From NCBI GenBank assembly GCA_025449115.1, contig JAHLKC010000092.1:103112-167111 (forward strand): 64,000 nt of DNA. Direction: 5' to 3'. Source of the stretch: Chytridium lagenaria (Eukaryota; Chytridiomycota; Chytridiomycetes; Chytridiales; Chytridiaceae). The stretch's first letter is position 1. Each line of letters starts with the position of its first letter. A program made the position numbers and the translations under genes. This document shows positions 63,501 to 64,000 of the stretch, one piece after another. The notes beneath the pieces were generated by a model that ran no database searches, was not told the origin of the DNA, and was given only the letters and a program-made list of their open reading frames with translations.

Positions 63501-64000
63501 TCTGGCTGCACCAGATAAAATAGGTTGTCCTCAACCTTGAACTCTGCCGTCACGTCGTTCGATCCGACGTGTCTGAGGCGATACTTGCCGCTGGATGACT
63601 CCAAAACAACGCCACGCGACGCTGCTGCACCCAGAGATGAGATTACGCGTGAGCTCCGGCATAGAGTACGTTCTTGAGCGTGATCGTTTGCGTGGCCTTC
63701 CCGACCTTGATGCTGAGGGTTAAATCTCCTACTCCCTCCACGCGTATTCCTTCGCCGTGCTCTGCAGTTTTTACGCGGCTGCTCGCGGCGCGGTAACCCC
63801 GCAAACCTTCCTTCGAGAAGGTCATATGGTGAGTGGCTCCAGAGTCCAGAATCCATCGGTTATCCCGCTTCTCCAGCTTAACCGACAAGGCTTCCCCAGC
63901 CTCCGCGTCAACCTGACGCACAATAGCCATAAAGGCAATTGGACTCACGCACCCGCGTGTTTGCAGACTTCTTCTTGTCCGAGGCGCTTCTTCCACCACT
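60517..64000 (-). CDS. Copia Pol polyprotein (protease-integrase-RT-RNase H), frame-broken, 5' truncated
   Basis: Read from the right edge: aspartic protease (RWILDSGATHHMTF, near 63830); GAG pre-integrase (IWHRRMGHISMKAVKKLE, with CKGCIEGK); integrase core (MDLAGPMKRKSLGGSRYFMV, VADNGGEF, PYTPQQNGVAERMNR); an acidic Ser/Glu linker; reverse transcriptase (RLVPRPKGKHIIKSGWVLR, LETYAPVMKGATFRTAL, YVDDLVHACPD near 61460); and RNase H (SGFVIMLNGGAVMWGARKQA, AEAEYVALSEA, HVDLRFHAVRD). The reading changes frame several times (for example near 63650, 63270, 62500, 61470, 61330 and 60630), so as given it would not be translated whole. Many shifts are single bases, so the element may be more intact than it looks. 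Confidence 0.9.

Larger units (their letters stand above)
59947..64000 (-). mobile_element. Ty1/copia LTR retrotransposon, 3' part, runs off the window
   Basis: Minus-strand element: 3' LTR at 59947-60446, polypurine tract, then pol in copia order read leftwards from the right edge: protease, GAG pre-integrase, integrase, reverse transcriptase, RNase H. Its 5' LTR and gag lie beyond 64000. It is the fuller relative of the deleted element at 55728-58042. Confidence 0.93.

Overview
The window reads as nuclear DNA of a zoosporic (flagellated) fungus, most likely chytrid- or blastocladian-grade. An axonemal-type inner-arm dynein heavy chain implies a flagellum. A division-1 chitin synthase, a Jsn1-type PUF protein and many short GT-AG introns (about 40-100 nt) imply a fungus. 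Species cannot be told from the sequence.

Layout. 1-4948 (+): C-terminal part of the dynein heavy chain. 5306-7547 (-): Hrd1-type RING-H2 ubiquitin ligase of ER-associated degradation. 8226-10606 (-): adenylosuccinate synthetase, nine exons, fully in frame. 12126-28468 (-): six tandem, related, intron-containing genes for secreted low-complexity/cysteine-module proteins (called S1-S6 here), with a decayed gene tail at 11744-11835. 30075-34710 (-): Jsn1-type PUF RNA-binding protein. 35631-45926 (-): a very large poly(ADP-ribose) polymerase with AT-hooks, many ankyrin repeats, WGR, PARP regulatory and catalytic domains and, at its 3' end, a CHFR-like PBZ zinc finger. 47851-48307 (+): small GNAT-like acetyltransferase. 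49100-53810 (+): chitin synthase, seven exons. 55728-64000: a transposon-rich end with an internally deleted Ty1/copia element bounded by TGGGT target-site duplications, an unrecognised broken gene, and a larger copia element on the minus strand that runs off the window.

The most interesting locus is the S1-S6 array. All six encode a signal peptide, a four-cysteine N-terminal domain, an Asn/Gln/Gly/Pro/Ala-rich linker and zero to three C-terminal four-cysteine modules. Gene order and flanking DNA indicate that a three-gene block was duplicated (S1-S2-S3 and S4-S5-S6). Modules were then swapped between copies: S4 has an S1-like front and an S2-like back. Each gene has a TATA-like box 110-230 bp upstream of its ATG. 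I do not recognise the family; a wall, cyst-coat or secreted interaction role is only a guess.

A caution applies throughout. Several conserved genes (dynein, Hrd1, PUF, PARP, chitin synthase and most S genes) need single-base corrections, mostly in homopolymer runs, to keep frame, while adenylosuccinate synthetase and S5 are clean. This looks more like uncorrected long-read indel error than loss of all these genes.
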